From the NCBI GenBank assembly GCA_028015205.1, contig CM051519.1, forward strand, positions 95,253,539 through 95,317,538: a stretch of 64,000 nt of DNA. The letters are read 5' to 3'. The number at the start of each line of letters is the position of its first letter. Position 1 is the stretch's first letter. The position numbers and the translations under genes are program-made. Under the pieces are notes generated by a model, which saw nothing but the letters and a program-made list of their open reading frames with translations, made no database searches and had not been told where the DNA came from. The stretch is from Mytilisepta virgata. Its lineage: Eukaryota > Mollusca > Bivalvia > Mytilida > Mytilidae. Of this stretch, positions 18,061 through 30,125 are shown one piece after another.

Positions 18061-19949
18061 ATATTTGAGAAACAGTATATAAGACTGTTTCAGATTTCTA
18101 AAGATTCTGAATGTATTTTTGAAATATTCCCGTATTGGGACTGGACGGGGAAAATTGACAATATAGCCTATTTTATTTTTGCCGAGGATATGTGAGAACG
18201 AAATTTGATAAATGTAACCAGAGACATGTTTTATATGTCTCTGATGTAACTTCATTCCAAAAACTTTTAATAACAAATAATTAATTTCAAAAACAATTAA
18301 TAAGTCTTGTTCTTGGATATATATATCGTCATCCAAAACCATCCCATTGAGTCAAATGGTCGCTCCATAGGAATTTCCTGTGTTGCCAGATTGTCGATAT
18401 TACGACCAAACACTGTTCAGATAATTTATATGCTCTACTAATTGTCAAAAAATGATCTGCGTGAGAGTTAAATTAAATGGATCCAGTATGGAATCAACAA
18501 AAATAAATTGGGTCAATTAATAATTATAAAAATAATACATGCTCTCCTCTCCTTAACCTTAATTGTAGTTTCTTTTATTCCATTCCGTATAAAACAGTGT
18601 ACCTTTCAAAAATAAGAATGTACTGCACACTTCGCATATTTTTTTTTTCCTTCATATAATGAGAATTTATATTTAGACATTCTCAGTGAATTCCTGTGTA
18701 CTTTATAATTCTGAGTATGTGCGATGTATTGTCTGCGATCTGATTAAAATGCATGCCTGCAAACTCCGTCTTAAAGGCGAATTTATTTATAATTATTTAA
18801 AAAAAAAAAATTTTATTCATAAAAGTTATCATGAATAAGATTGGGCAGCAGGCTAAACCTATATAAGCCCTCTCCGAAAAAACACTAAATAGTCTAGAAT
18901 GATGTGTATGAACCTGATAAATTGATACCGCCCGGTTTGGGGAAACAACAATTATTTTTTTTTTTGGTCATACGCAAAAATATTCATGAAAATATAACGG
19001 AATTAATAACTCGCAGCAGCACACCTGAGCGTGGGAATTCATATCTGTTGTGACGACCGATATTGATCATGAACTTGTTTAAATTTTCAACTTGCCGATG
19101 TGACGTAGCATCGAATCATATTAATAGATTAGGTGCTGGACTTGACCTATCTTTTAGACACGCTTTCTGGATTGTATAAACATCAAAATTAAAGGCTTAT
19201 AACGAGTTGCATTGTACAAGAATTGTGTAATTAAATCTATTTAAAAAGAAAGAGATCGAAATGTCCCCAGGTAATTATGCACAAGCCTAGGACATTTTAC
19301 TTGGCAAAAGGAGAATTTTCATTAAGCCTCATTTTTATGAAATTGTCAGCAATTGAATCTGATATCACACAATGAAACTGAGAGTAGATTATATGTGCTA
19401 GTGTATTCTGATCGTCATACTTCATTGATACTTATAGAATGAATGACAACATGTTATTTCAGGACTCCTATAACTTGATTAAAATTGCAAAGCCTGTCCC
19501 ATATATATGCTTGGGGAGACGAAAACTATTGTGGATATTTTGTACATTTTACCTCTGAAATGTAATGTTGGATAAAGCCATTCTCAGATAATTTACCTAT
19601 AGTATTTACAAAGTACAATGTATATGAATGAATTTGCCTTATGAATGATATCACAGATAAATATATACATGTATGGCATAAAAGTGGGGACCATAACAAA
19701 TTTCAAGATATCTGAACATTTTTAACCCATAAAGACTAACAAAATATAGAATTTAACTTATGACATTAAGGTGGGGTTTTCAACCATTTTCAAATTGAGG
19801 GGTGGGGATTACCACCTTGGACTGACAAAGTATCACATGGAAATTTGTCTTATGATGATAAAGAAGAATATACCTTCTTAATAGTTGGTTACATCTACTA
19901 CTTTTAAGCTATCTGAACATTAATACTAGAGACTCCAAGAAGGCTGTAC
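18061..19949. other. No gene seen
   Basis: Starts with a diverged copy of the 58-bp repeat (ATATTTGAGAAACAGTATAT). The rest is AT-rich with homopolymer runs and no convincing coding frame or paired termini. Confidence 0.5.
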
Positions 19950-20161
19950 ATCATTAGGCAGACTCACAGTGAAATAAATTGTTTGACTATGACCATCTTG
20001 GTTGGCAATTTGGGTCATGGACACAACTGCGAAAGAGAAACACTTAAAGACCATTGTAAGCAAGTTTGGTTGCATTTGGCTAAGTGGTATCACAAAAGGT
20101 CTTTTAAGAAACTACTGTTAAGTTATTTTTGGTTGACATCAATTTTTGTGGATAAGGGAAT
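19950..20161 (+). repeat. Family A body fragment
   Basis: GACCATCTTGGTTGGCAATT, AAAGACCATTG and AAGTTTGGTTGCATTTGGCT match the family A internal units at 35,900-37,000 and 39,400-40,300. It is cut by the family D element that follows. Confidence 0.5.
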
Positions 20162-20895
20162 AAACAGCTGTGACACGAGCGCATGATACGCCCATCGTCT
20201 TGTGAAAAAAACATAATAAATGTTTTTGGAATCCTCCTTTAATTAGTGAGGCTGCTGGTGGAATGTACATGGAAACCCAGCAAAACATAAGCATGTAAAC
20301 TTTTAAGCAATAGAGAATAAAGACTACCTTTTTTTACCAAAAAGCTCAATAAAAATTCAATAACTCAAAAATAAATAATCATCACGAAAAAGTATAGAGA
20401 TCTTCAGATTAATATAACTAAGAAGTGTGTAAAGTTTTATGCAATAATCGTAAATCGTTTTTGAGATACGACGCGACATGTGAAAACCCCCCCCCCCTTT
20501 TTTTTTTTTTACAAAAAACTCAAAAACTCTAAAATAAAATTTTGAATCATCACCAAAAAGTATACAGATCTTTAGATTAATAGAACTAAGAAGTGTGTAA
20601 AGTCTTAAGCAATAATCATAAATCGTTTTTGAGATATGTCGCGACATGTGAAAAAAAACACTTTTGTTTTAGTTACAAAGTCCCATAACTCAAAAAGTTT
20701 TAATCTTATTTTCACCAAAAAGTATACAGATCGTTTGACCATCATACACTGTAAGAAACAACTACGTTAAGTTTCGTGAAATTTGAATGAGTCGTTCTCA
20801 AGTTACAGCGCGACATGTTTACGACGGACAGACGGACGCCGGACATTTGTATACCATAATACATCACGTCAAAATTTTGACGGGCGTATAAAAAA
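20162..20895 (+). mobile_element. Family D array element, both ends present
   Basis: Starts AAACAGCTGTGACACGAG, followed by the box GATACGCCC at about 20,185. The body is three tandem units of roughly 150-170 bp (landmarks: AACTCAAAA, AAAAAGTATA-AGATC, AAGAAGTGTGTAAAG, TTTTTGAGATA, GCGACATGTGAAAA). A GACGGACAGACGGACGCC stretch leads to a terminal structure: the palindrome GTCAAAATTTTGAC, then GGGCGTATAAAAAA. The last motif is the inverse of the 5' box. Non-coding. Confidence 0.7.
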
Positions 20896-21039
20896 GACAA
20901 TATTTGTGGGTTCTTAATTTCATGGATTTCAAATTAATTTTTTTTTTTAAATCAAACGACAAAAGTTAATCTAAATAAATAGATACTTCTCTTATCTGAC
21001 AGATGTACTATGAAGTGTGATCTATGATATCGTTAATTA
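20896..21039. other. Non-coding spacer
   Basis: Short AT-rich spacer with no recognisable feature. Confidence 0.4.
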
Positions 21040-21103
21040 ATCTGAGGGACACCAAGTGAAGGCAATAGATCACATGTGGCCTTTTAGCCAGGTGAGCTAA
21101 AAA
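21040..21103 (+). mobile_element. Family A 3' terminus
   Basis: GGACACCAAGTGAAGGCAAT, then TCACATGTGGCC, TTTTA and the pairing arm GCCAGGTGAGCT, then AAAAA. An isolated terminus; no body units lie immediately upstream. Confidence 0.6.
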
Positions 21104-22163
21104 GTGACCAGGGGCACTTGTTAAAGCATGTAGGCAGGCAAAAAGGAACCGTGATTAGGGAAAACTCTCAACTTTGTTTGCCTCAACTAACAAAAGCAAT
21201 TTATAGTATAGATGTACTACTGAAAGTGATAGCTCTCAAGATAACTAACATGCTATTAATTTAAACAGATTTTCCGATGTGTTTTAGAAAAGTGAAAAAG
21301 AAACCATCAAAGAAATTGAACTCTGCAGAAACAATTCTACCTTTATAAATAGATATAGAATAGAGAATGGAAACAGGGAATGTGTCAAAGAGACAACAAC
21401 CAAACCAAAGAGCAGAAAACAGCTCAAGGCTACCAATGGGTCTTCAACGCGGCGAGAAAATCCCACACCTGGAGGTGGGCTTCAGCTGGCCCCTAATGTT
21501 TACATTGTTGAAAAATGTGATGTTCTTGATTAAAAGTGGTCTACTATAAGTCCATCTGACCCAAAGATGCATAAATGCCAAGACTCAAACTTGATATAAT
21601 TATTTCGATTAAATAAATCTGATAATCCATTTGAAACGAAGAATTTAGTGCAGTTAGCTATATCATACCAGCAGTTTTTATGGAGAGAACTTTACCTCAT
21701 TGATCAATAGAACCTAGATCCAATTTATAATGATAGACATACCTGTTGACATCTTGATCTGTACAAGGCACTAAATGATGTATTACTCTGAAAATGTAAT
21801 TTAAAAGGTATTTATGATACATGTATTTAGACAAAACAAAAAACACAAAAATTATTTGGCATTGTTTCTGGAAATATGAAATTCAAGGATATGGTGTAGG
21901 GTTAATTATACCATTTACTGAACATTCAGTACAAAATTATTCTTTTCACAACTATTTGACGGTATTTTACCCCAAAATATATCTAAACAGCTGAAAAATT
22001 AAATATTGAGTTATTTCCCTTTAATGTCAAGATCATTTTGATTATGAGTGACTCCGGTAGATTGCTTATATACATTTATGTAATACATATACCTCCTGAA
22101 AAAGTATTGTTCATTTCACCATGAACAACTTAACCAAACACAAACAAATCAAAGCCTCCTTTA
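21104..22163 (+). repeat. Dispersed repeat fragment in non-coding sequence
   Basis: At about 21,365-21,515 lies a block (GAAACAGGGAATGTGTCAAA, GAGACAACAACC, CCAATGGGTCTTCAACG, CTTCAGCTGGCCCCTAA) that I recognise as a very common mussel interspersed repeat; its superfamily is unknown to me. The rest is AT-rich without genes. Confidence 0.4.
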
Positions 22164-22175
22164 ACAAAATTAATG

Positions 22176-22414
22176 TTTGTTTGTTTAGTTTGGGTTCTAT
22201 GCTGTTTCAGCACATTTGGCTATTTCGCAGCGGCCAGTTTTTATTGATAGAGGAAGCCGGAGTACCCAGAGAGAGCCATCGACCTTCCGTAGGAAAATTG
22301 GCAATCATTATCAATTTAGATCAGAGTGGAACACACCCCGCCACAGTTTTGACAAGCTAGTGTTCATTAGTAGTCATGACGAACTACCTAGACCACTCGG
22401 CCACCGAGGGCCCC
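22176..22414 (-). mobile_element. tRNA-derived SINE with 12-bp TSD
   Basis: A 239-bp SINE on the minus strand. The head (22,414 down to about 22,330) carries GGTGGCCGAGTGGTCTAGG, a Ser/Leu-tRNA-like A box, and a decayed B box. The body includes GGGTACTCCGGCTTCCTC, a block shared by several invertebrate SINEs, and the tail is (AAAC)n-like. It is flanked by an exact 12-bp duplication, ACAAAATTAATG, at 22,164-22,175 and 22,415-22,426, consistent with LINE-driven insertion. Open frames across it are artefacts. Confidence 0.85.
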
Positions 22415-22426
22415 ACAAAATTAATG

Positions 22427-22662
22427 AAAAAGGTTACTTTTACATTGTAGATACAATATTAAAATATCCAAAGTATTTTTTAGACATTTAAGGACATGGA
22501 ACGAATTGTTAAAAATTCTACAAAAAGAGTGAGGGAGATAAGGCTATTTCCCAAAAATTTTATATTAAAAGCTTAACAAATTCTTAACACTTTCAGAATG
22601 TATTCTGGCATCTAGAAGTTGAAACTCCCTGTCAACAGAGAACACACTCTGAAAATGTAATT
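22427..22662. other. No gene seen
   Basis: AT-rich spacer between the SINE and the next array element. Confidence 0.4.
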
Positions 22663-24265
22663 AAACAAGAGGCTCAGTGGGCTGAGCCTGTATCGCTCAA
22701 CTGGCAGTCAAAAACTTTTGATTTGATTTGACAGACCAGATTGATTTCTGGAAACTTTGTAAATGATCTTCCATAGATGCTTCATACCAAGTATAAGTTC
22801 ATTGGGCAAACAGGAGAAAGGTTTTAAATTTGGACCAATCAAAACATGTAAATGCTCATGGCGGCCATTTTATTTCACAGACTGGGATGATTAAGCAATT
22901 TTTGTAAAGGACCTTCCATATATGTTCCATACCAAAAATGAGTTCATTTGGCTTTACGGTTTCAGAGGAGAAGTTTTAAATTTGGACCAATCAAAACATG
23001 TAAATGCTCATGGTGGCCATTTTGTTTCACGGACCAGGATGATTTATGCAAACTTTGTAAAGGAGCTTCCATAGATGCTCCGTACCAAATACCAGTTCAT
23101 TTGGCTTTACGGTTTCAGAGGAGGTTTTAAATTTGGACCAATCAGAACATGTAAATGCTCATAGCGGCCATTTTGTTTCACGGACAGGGTTGATTTATGC
23201 AAACTTTGTAAAGGACTTTCCATAGATGCTCCATGCCAAGTTTCAGTTCAATATGTGCAGGGGTAGCAGAAGAGAAGATGACAAGAGGCTGTCGAATGAC
23301 AGCAAACCGGATTTTCCTGCATGGAAATGATGTTTGCAAATCTGGATTCCCAAACAGGATGAAGTAAAGAAATATAAATTAATTTTTGTAGGGTTTTGTA
23401 GGGTTCAGAAATGGAAAGGCAAAAATCAATCTTGACCTCCTATTTATAGTAAGTGACAAATACTGGAATTTTTGAGAGTATATAAGTACACACACATTTG
23501 TTAAGCAGGGGTTGGTAGGCAGAAATCATGAAGTCAATAATGAAAGAAATACGCCAATGAGATTATAACCTTATTTTATAAACGACGACTTGAACTGCCT
23601 TTTTTCAATTTTTTAGAACCATAAGTCCTGAACGGTGAAAGTGAAAATCGTCAATATCGGAACGGTGAAAGTGGAAATCGTCAATATCGAACTTGACCTC
23701 CATTTTGTCAACAACATATTAAAATTTGAAAAGCTTTGGTTGAACAGTTCATAAGTTATCACACGGACACCACTGGGAAAGCCATTTTTCAATCTTTCAA
23801 GAACCATAACTCCTGAACGCTGAAAGTGAAAATCGTCAATATCGAACTTGACCTCCATTTTGTCATCAGTAACAACATATTAAAATTTGAAAAGCTTTGG
23901 TTGAACAGTTCATAAGTTATCACACAGACACCACTGGAAAAGCCATTTTTCAATCTTTCAAGAACCATAACTCTTGAACGGTGAAAGTGAAAATCATCAA
24001 TATCGAACTTGACCTCCATTTTGTCATCAGTAACAACATATTAAAATTTGAAAAGCTTTGGTTGAACAGTTCATAAGTTATTGCACGGACACTGTTTGGC
24101 AGCCACCCGCCCGGCATCCCGCCCGCCCGCCGTACATCACCAAATTAATAACCGATATTTTCCTATGAAAATCCGGTTAAAAATGTAAAAGTTTACAGAC
24201 AGACGGACGATGGATGCCAAGTGATGACAAAAGCTCACATGGCTTTTGGCCAAGTGAGCTAAAAA
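22663..24265 (+). mobile_element. Family A element with a nested family B element
   Basis: Begins AAACAAG with an excellent hairpin, AGGCTCAG-TGGG-CTGAGCCT (22,670-22,689), then GTATCGCTCAACTGG. The left body has about three units of 130-150 bp (GGACCAATCAAAACATGTAA, GCTCATGGCGGCCATTT). A family B element interrupts it at 23,281-24,183. The 3' end resumes with GACAGACGGACGATGGATGC and the family A hairpin (AGCTCACATGGC, loop, GCCAAGTGAGCT) then AAAAA. Non-coding. Confidence 0.75.
23281..24183 (+). mobile_element. Family B array element (nested)
   Basis: Starts ACAAGAG with the hairpin GCTGTC-GAAT-GACAGC (23,288-23,303), immediately followed by the box AACCGGATTTTC. The body holds three tandem units of about 180 bp (GAACGGTGAAAGTGAAAATC, GACCTCCATTTTGTCA, TTGAAAAGCTTTGGTTGAAC). 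The 3' end is a hairpin whose left arm is ACCGATATTTTC and whose right arm is GAAAATCCGGTT (24,167-24,178), the inverse of the 5' box, then AAAAA. The three minus frames across the units are repeat artefacts. Confidence 0.75.
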
Positions 24266-24273
24266 GTTATTTA

Positions 24274-24815
24274 TCACTAGACATTGAACCCGCGCGAGCG
24301 CGGGAAAATAAGCATTTTTTTGTGTTGGCCATATTGACTTTAAAAAGATTTTGCGGCCATGGCATTCGTGGAACAGGAACTCAATGTGGATGTTGTGGCA
24401 GGCTTCCAATAAACTTTTCTGTCAAGTAGGTGGTATCGACTGATAGTTTCGTGACTATATATTCTGTAGTATTCCAGAAATGGATATTAATGCAAACTTT
24501 AACCAAAGTCAATGAAGTGTGAAATGTAGGTCAACGTGACCTAATTGTCATATGGTTGTTCGTTACTACCAAAGATGTATCCACTGATGATACATGAAGT
24601 GGACTGTATGCCACGTAGAATTACCAAAATGGACCTTAAGGTTCCATCATAGTCAAATCTATGACGAAAATACAACCATATAAATTGTCAGTATGTTTAT
24701 GTTACAATTAATTCTGAACTGGAACTTGATGAAAAGCTTTCATTAAATACACATTTCATAATGCATTACCTTTTTCATTCAGAATAAATATGAAAAAGAA
24801 TGTGAATAAACATTT
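24274..24815 (+). mobile_element. Family G 5' end and array body
   Basis: CACTAGACATTGAACCCGCG then CGAGCGCGGG: a GC-rich hairpin (CCCGCGC, GA, GCGCGGG) preceded by the ACTAGA motif, in otherwise AT-rich DNA. The following 500 bp has body-unit style phrases (CAAACTTTAACCAAAGTCAA, GTAGGTCAACGTGACCTAAT). No 3' end was found. Confidence 0.45.
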
Positions 24816-25117
24816 TCTTAGTGACGGATGAATTTTTCAAAAGATGCCGTGAGTTAAGTAGAGCATATTTTTGGAAAATAATTGTTCCAATTGTTCATTG
24901 TCATCATGGGCAGGGCAAGCGAGGCTTAATTTCACAAATAAATCCAATAGACGATAAAAGCATTTTTAGTGTGTGGCTGAGTGTGCTGTCCACGTTTATA
25001 AAGATGTCCGAGATAAATTTCGTCATTAATGATAAAGATGACCATTTGTTAAAAATATTTTTATCTAGGGCTTACAGGGAATTGTACGGTAGAGATATAT
25101 TTAGACAGGTCACATGA
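24816..25117 (+). CDS. Unidentified open frame, possible terminal exon
   Basis: A roughly 98-codon open segment (first ATG 24,821, stop 25,117) preceded by a splice-acceptor-like CATTTTCTTAG. It reads as ordinary globular protein (FFKRCRELSRAYFWKIIVPI, FLSRAYRELYGRDIF) and not as a repeat. No domain is recognised. It could be a host-gene last exon, a transposon remnant or chance. Confidence 0.25.
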
Positions 25118-25386
25118 CAAATAATGTAAAAATGGATAATGGCTGGTTTTATCACTTTGTGCAAAGTAAACATCCGAGCAATCCAAAAAACAACTGAGTT
25201 AGGAATCCTCTGAACTTTGCCTTACTTCTTCATAATCTTCAAAGTTCATAATGTTTATAGTTAGGAGAAATTGAGTTATTGTAGAAAAAACAATCCTGAA
25301 TACATGAAGCGGAAACATCCCACTCGAAGGAGAATGTTTTTAATTTGTTTTATTCTTCTTCCGTAATTTCAAACAAAAATACATTT

Positions 25387-26350
25387 AAAAAGGACAAATA
25401 TACCTAAGGAGCAATCAAAAAAACGTAATCCATTGGACAGACAAACCCGGGAAGACAAACGAACAACCACAAGCACAACAAATAAACACAGAAAACTAAA
25501 AACAATGAACAACACGAACTCCTATAAAAACCAGGAGTGAACCCAGGTGCTCCGGAAGGGTAAGCAGTTCCTGCTCCGTATACGGCACCCATCGTGAAGT
25601 TCAACAAGGTCAATCCAGTGGAAGTCACAAATCGTAGGAGTCACATGAAAGGTTACGACAGTGGGAACAGGTCCAACATCATCTTAGATATTGGAACACT
25701 GTAATGGTCAATCAATTCATGATGACGACCGTAAAATTTCTTAAGTGATGACATCAACTTATCCCTGATAAAACCCTGGTTAAGAAGCTTTTGTGACAGC
25801 AGTAATCCTCTTTGTCGAAAGTCAGGGTAACTCACGCATGCCCTTGAAAATCGGATAAGCTGAGAAACGTAGACGCCATATGCAGGCGATGCTGGTATAT
25901 TGCTACTCAAGAAGGGAAAATTAACAATAGGAAAGTTGAAGTCATCACGTTTGTCATAAAGTTTTGTCTTCAAACGTCCCTCATAGTCTATTTCAAGAAA
26001 TAAATCCAAATATGAAGCGGACTTTGGTGTATCTGTAGTATCCTTAATTTCAAGCTCACTGGGGTAGATAAGATGTAGAAAGTCTTGGAATTTGTCGTTA
26101 TTTAACGACAACACATCATCTATATAACGAAAAGTGAAATTAAAGGATTGGGCTAGTTTCTTTTTGTTTTCACGTAGTAACCCTTGAATGAAGTCCGCTT
26201 CATATGAGTACAGAAACAGATCGGCGAGGAGAGGAGCACAGTTGGTTCCCATTGGAATGCCGATTGTTTGTTGAAAAATTAGACCGCCAAATTCAACGAA
26301 TATGTTGTCTATGAGAAAATCTAACAAATATGTGCATAATTGTTTATTTA
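25387..26350 (-). pseudogene. Penelope-like element, 5'-truncated copy 1 (reverse transcriptase)
   Basis: A minus-strand frame (stop at 25,653, open to about 26,350) encodes the C-terminal half of a reverse transcriptase: GIPMGTNCAPLLADLFLYSY, the catalytic FRYIDDVLSL, SASYLDLFLEID, KLYDKRDDFNF and FPFLSSNIPASPAYGVYVSQ. These are hallmarks of an RT family I associate with Penelope-like elements of marine invertebrates; the exact clade is uncertain. No GIY-YIG endonuclease is visible. About 265 bp of 3' UTR follow, ending in an A/T run at 25,387. The N-terminal RT half is missing; no ATG is evident at the upstream edge. Confidence 0.75.
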
Positions 26351-28205
26351 AATGAATGTGTTAAAATGATGCATTTGAGAACCTTCTAAGGGATATGTTG
26401 GGAGAATTCATACCGCAAAAGTCCATGCAGATTCCATTTGCACATAAACAAAACTGCAGTTTAAATTTATAAATGCAGATTGTCAAATCCGATAATAACC
26501 TTTATAATCTGAACCATACATCGTTTATTTTGAACCACGCGTTTTGCCGCCTATTCGGCTAATTCGTAAATTTAGTATTATAGATATTTATACCAAAAAA
26601 AATGATAAAGGAAAAATGTTTTAAAAGTGGACAACCTTAGGACTATATCACCATGTTTGCTTAATGTTATACAGTTTACTTTTTCTCATTTACTTTCTGT
26701 ATAAGATATATGTTAAAAATGTTTACTACATGTACTGTATCTTGTAAATTTCTTCTCAATATTTCAGGTGTACTTTTACAACAGAATCATAACAATAATA
26801 TTTTCCCTATATTATTTTAATCCTATTATGGATTCACAATATTTAACATCTCTTGACATATGCTCATGATCAAGGCTAGTCAGCCAAAATGTTTAGCCTA
26901 GCCTTTATCTTTTACTTTTTATTGTTGTTGTTTTTTTTGTTTTTTGTTTTGGTTAATTTTGGCATACTAGAGAACATGGGATGGACTCGATGGATGTGGC
27001 CTTGGGCTCAAATATGATGGGTTCATGGGATGGGCTCATGGGTTCAAAAATGATGGTCTCTAGGAAGAAATATGGAAAATTGTTTTTTTTTTTCAATTCT
27101 AAAAAGTTTGTCACTATTTTGAAGAGATATTATTTAGGTCGTACATTGTCATAATTACATCTGATGATCCCTCAACCTCAAGACATGCAAGATGGCTACA
27201 ATAATTTTGCATAAGACTACTGTCAACAATTTGAACCAAAGTAAAAATGTATATGAACATTATGGCATTACTGTTCTTATTTGTGTTCAATGACCTGTCC
27301 TGTCGACCAACACAGCTGTGGTTACTATAAATAGCAGCTTACATCTAAGCATCATTTTGATGGGTGTGTTTTCTGAGGTTGTTATTAGCCCCAGAAGTTT
27401 AAGAAATCATCACATTTCAAATTAATATGTCACTTCAATTATAGTTTGTAAAGTTGATGAATACAACATGTAACTAGGCTACTGCAACAAAAGATGATAC
27501 AGATAATTAATAAAAAAAAAAAAACGTTTTAATAAAATTAGTAAAAAAAAGTTAGATACAATAAAATAGCAATCTTATGAAATATGTAAATGGTGATTTC
27601 AACATTATATTTTATAAGTATCAGACATGTCAGATGAAAAATAAAAGCATTCAAGAATCTGTAAAGACGATGCATGCATACCCCCTTACATTACCCGATT
27701 TTTAAGAATAGGCAAAGTCAATGCATGTCTGGAAAATACCAAAAATCATCGTGAGCAAAAATAAAATATGTGGTACACAATGGAAATGTACACTGAAGAT
27801 TCCAAATCCATCGACTAGTGAATGAGTAGTTGCAGTAAATACTTAATCCAACTTTTGAGTGATGAATGGGTGCAGACGAACAGAAGAACGGACAGAATGG
27901 AATCCCCCGTCAATTTACTAAGCTGGGGATATAAATATCACTGACATATCATCATAGGTTTTTGAGAAATGGACTGTAATGCAAATTTTTAACTGAAGTC
28001 CTTCAATCATAATACGTAGGTTATGTGACTCAAATATTGTATTGTACTTTATAATTGCAGTTGTGATATATTATTTTTACAGAAGCATAAAATGAAGGTC
28101 ATGGCAAATCAAATGTGGCTGATTTTTGTTGTACTATATAGAGTGAATAAAGTAATATCACTGATATACATGTATATCAACTGGTTTCTGAGAAATGCCC
28201 TCAAA
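26351..28205. other. Non-coding; minisatellite and a C-like element end
   Basis: AT-rich, no gene. A small minisatellite at about 26,968-27,060 repeats ATGGGATGG and GGCTCATGGG motifs. At about 27,860-27,935 a terminus-like structure appears (GGACAGAATGG, ATCCCC ... GGGGAT, then ATAAAT), resembling the family C 3' end. Confidence 0.4.
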
Positions 28206-28757
28206 CAAAAAAGGACAAATGTACCTAAGGAGCAAACGTAATCCATCGGACAGACAAACCCGGGAAGACAAATGAACAACCACAAGCACAACAAACAAAC
28301 ACAAAAACCAGTAGTTAACCCAGGTGCTCCGAAAGGGTAAGCAGTTTCTGCTCCTTATACGGCACTTGTCGTGAAGTTCAACAAAGTCAATCCTGGGGAA
28401 GTTACAAATCGGTGGAGGCACATGAAAGGTTATGACAGTCGGAACAGGTCCAACATCATCTTAGATATTGGAACACTGTAATGGTCAATCAATTCGTGAT
28501 GGCGACCGTAAAATTTCCTAAGTGATGACATCAACTTATCCCTGATAAAACCCTGGTTAAGAAGCTTTTGTGACAGCAGTAATCCTCTCTGTCGAAAGTC
28601 AGGGTAACTCACTTATGCCCTTGAAAATCGGATAAGCTGAGAAACGTAGACGCCATATGCAGGCGATGCTGGTATATTGCTACTCAAGAAGGGAAAATTA
28701 ACAATAGGAAAGTTGAAGTCATCACGTTTGTCATAAAGTTTTGTCTTCAAATGTCCC
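28206..28757 (-). pseudogene. Penelope-like element, 5'-truncated copy 2
   Basis: The same 3' end as copy 1 with few differences: 3' UTR from an A/T run at 28,206, then the last RT residues (SYPDFRQRGLLLSQKLLNQG, FYGRHHELIDHYSVPISK). Similarity stops abruptly at 28,757, a shorter truncation than copy 1, so the two are independent insertions or a partial duplication in the same orientation 2.8 kb apart. The UTR lacks about 10 bp present in copy 1. Confidence 0.75.
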
Positions 28758-29170
28758 TAAACCTAAAAATTTAACTCAGTCACTCAAGTATGAAATGTAG
28801 GTCATAATGATCCAATTGTTGAATAAATCAATTATAAAATGCAAGGACTGAAGGAGAGATTATAGTAATCAAGTATCATTGATATAACACCATAGTTTCC
28901 TAGAAATATGGAATTAAATGCAAAACTTTATGGGAGTCGCGTATTCCTTAAATGTAGGTCAGTGACCCAAATGTTATCGAAGTTCTGTGTTCAATGTCAT
29001 CAGAAGATTTCAGTGATTTAATATCACTAATAAATCTCAAAAGGTTTCTGAAAAATGGACCTTAACCAAAAGCTTTACCAAACCAGATGTACGTACAGAA
29101 ATATGGATGGAAAAGGGTAAATCTATATGCTGTGACCACATTCGTGGATGGGATATAAAAAATGTTTAAA
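28758..29170 (+). repeat. Degenerate array-element body and 3' end
   Basis: Units with AAATGTAGGTCA-GACCCAA and TCATAGTTTCCTAGAAATATGG are akin to those at 24,450 and 27,960. The segment closes near 29,160 with CTGTGACCACATTCGTGGAT then GGGATATAAAAAA, a C-like terminus. Confidence 0.4.
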
Positions 29171-29919
29171 AACTATGACACCAATATTTTTCGACTACAG
29201 GCTCCCAGGAAGCTTTATCACTCACAAAGATTTTAATTGCCATTCATGTTTGCACTTTGTGTCAAAGGACACAAAAATTCTATATCACCAATGATAAGGT
29301 CCCTAACTCTGGAAATACATGCAGATCCTCAGACCATTATTGATAAAATGCTAAAGTTTGAAAAGTTTAAAAGTTAGTGTGCACCATGTGAATCCACAAA
29401 CTAATTCAAATACATATGTATCTCTGGAAATACAGAAGTGGAAACTGTAAAAAACGGATAGACCCTCAGATCACCATTGAATTGTAATAATGTGATTGTA
29501 ATAAGTTGGAAGAAATTCAGTCAAGGCATACTCAAGTTAGAGCATGACATTTTTATGCAGGATGGACGGACAACCTAAATGTATGTCCATCATTAAGGGA
29601 AAAAAATATTCGGCTCCTCAGAAGTATGTATTCCCCAGAGTTTGGTATCAAACTTTTTAATTTGCTTCAAAAGATGCATCCAATGAGGTCCAATGTAAGA
29701 TATGTCCAGTGTCCATTCGTCTTTGATGTCCAATTGCCTCCAAAGTAATAATACTCGGGTAGTACCTTCCAATGACCATTTATCACAAGTTTCAAATCAA
29801 TGAGTCAAGTAGTTAAAGGGAAGGGGACCTTGGAAAGTTTTTTTTATCAGAAAAGATCCTTTAAGGGAACAAGGACATGTTTTGGCAAAACAGTACCAAA
29901 TTAAGCAGAATTAGTTATC
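29171..29919. other. Repeat-derived, no gene
   Basis: Phrases such as AAGTTTGGTATCAAA and ATCAATGAGTCAAGTAGTTA point to array-element bodies. No ends or genes identified. Confidence 0.35.
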
Positions 29920-30125
29920 TCCTCATAGGTATGAAGTCTACCAAGTTTGGAACCAATCATGGGTATGAAGTATACCAAGTTTGGAACCAATCATAGGAAT
30001 GAAGTCTACCAAGTTTGGAATCAATCATAGGTATGAAGTCTACCAAGTTTGGAACCAATAATAGGTATGAAGTCTACCAAGTTTGGAACCAATCATAGGT
30101 ATGAAGTATACCAAGTATGGAACCA
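29920..30125 (+). repeat. 35-bp tandem repeat, about six copies
   Basis: Units of AGGTATGAAGTCTACCAAG then TTTGGAACCAATCAT repeat from about 29,928 to 30,125. The unit is itself a phrase used in the larger array elements, so this is a local expansion. Confidence 0.75.

Noticed and set aside
22121..22491. Two open frames of 79 and 91 codons
   Set aside because: They lie across the SINE and its flanks in antisense; the sequence is explained by the tRNA-derived element.
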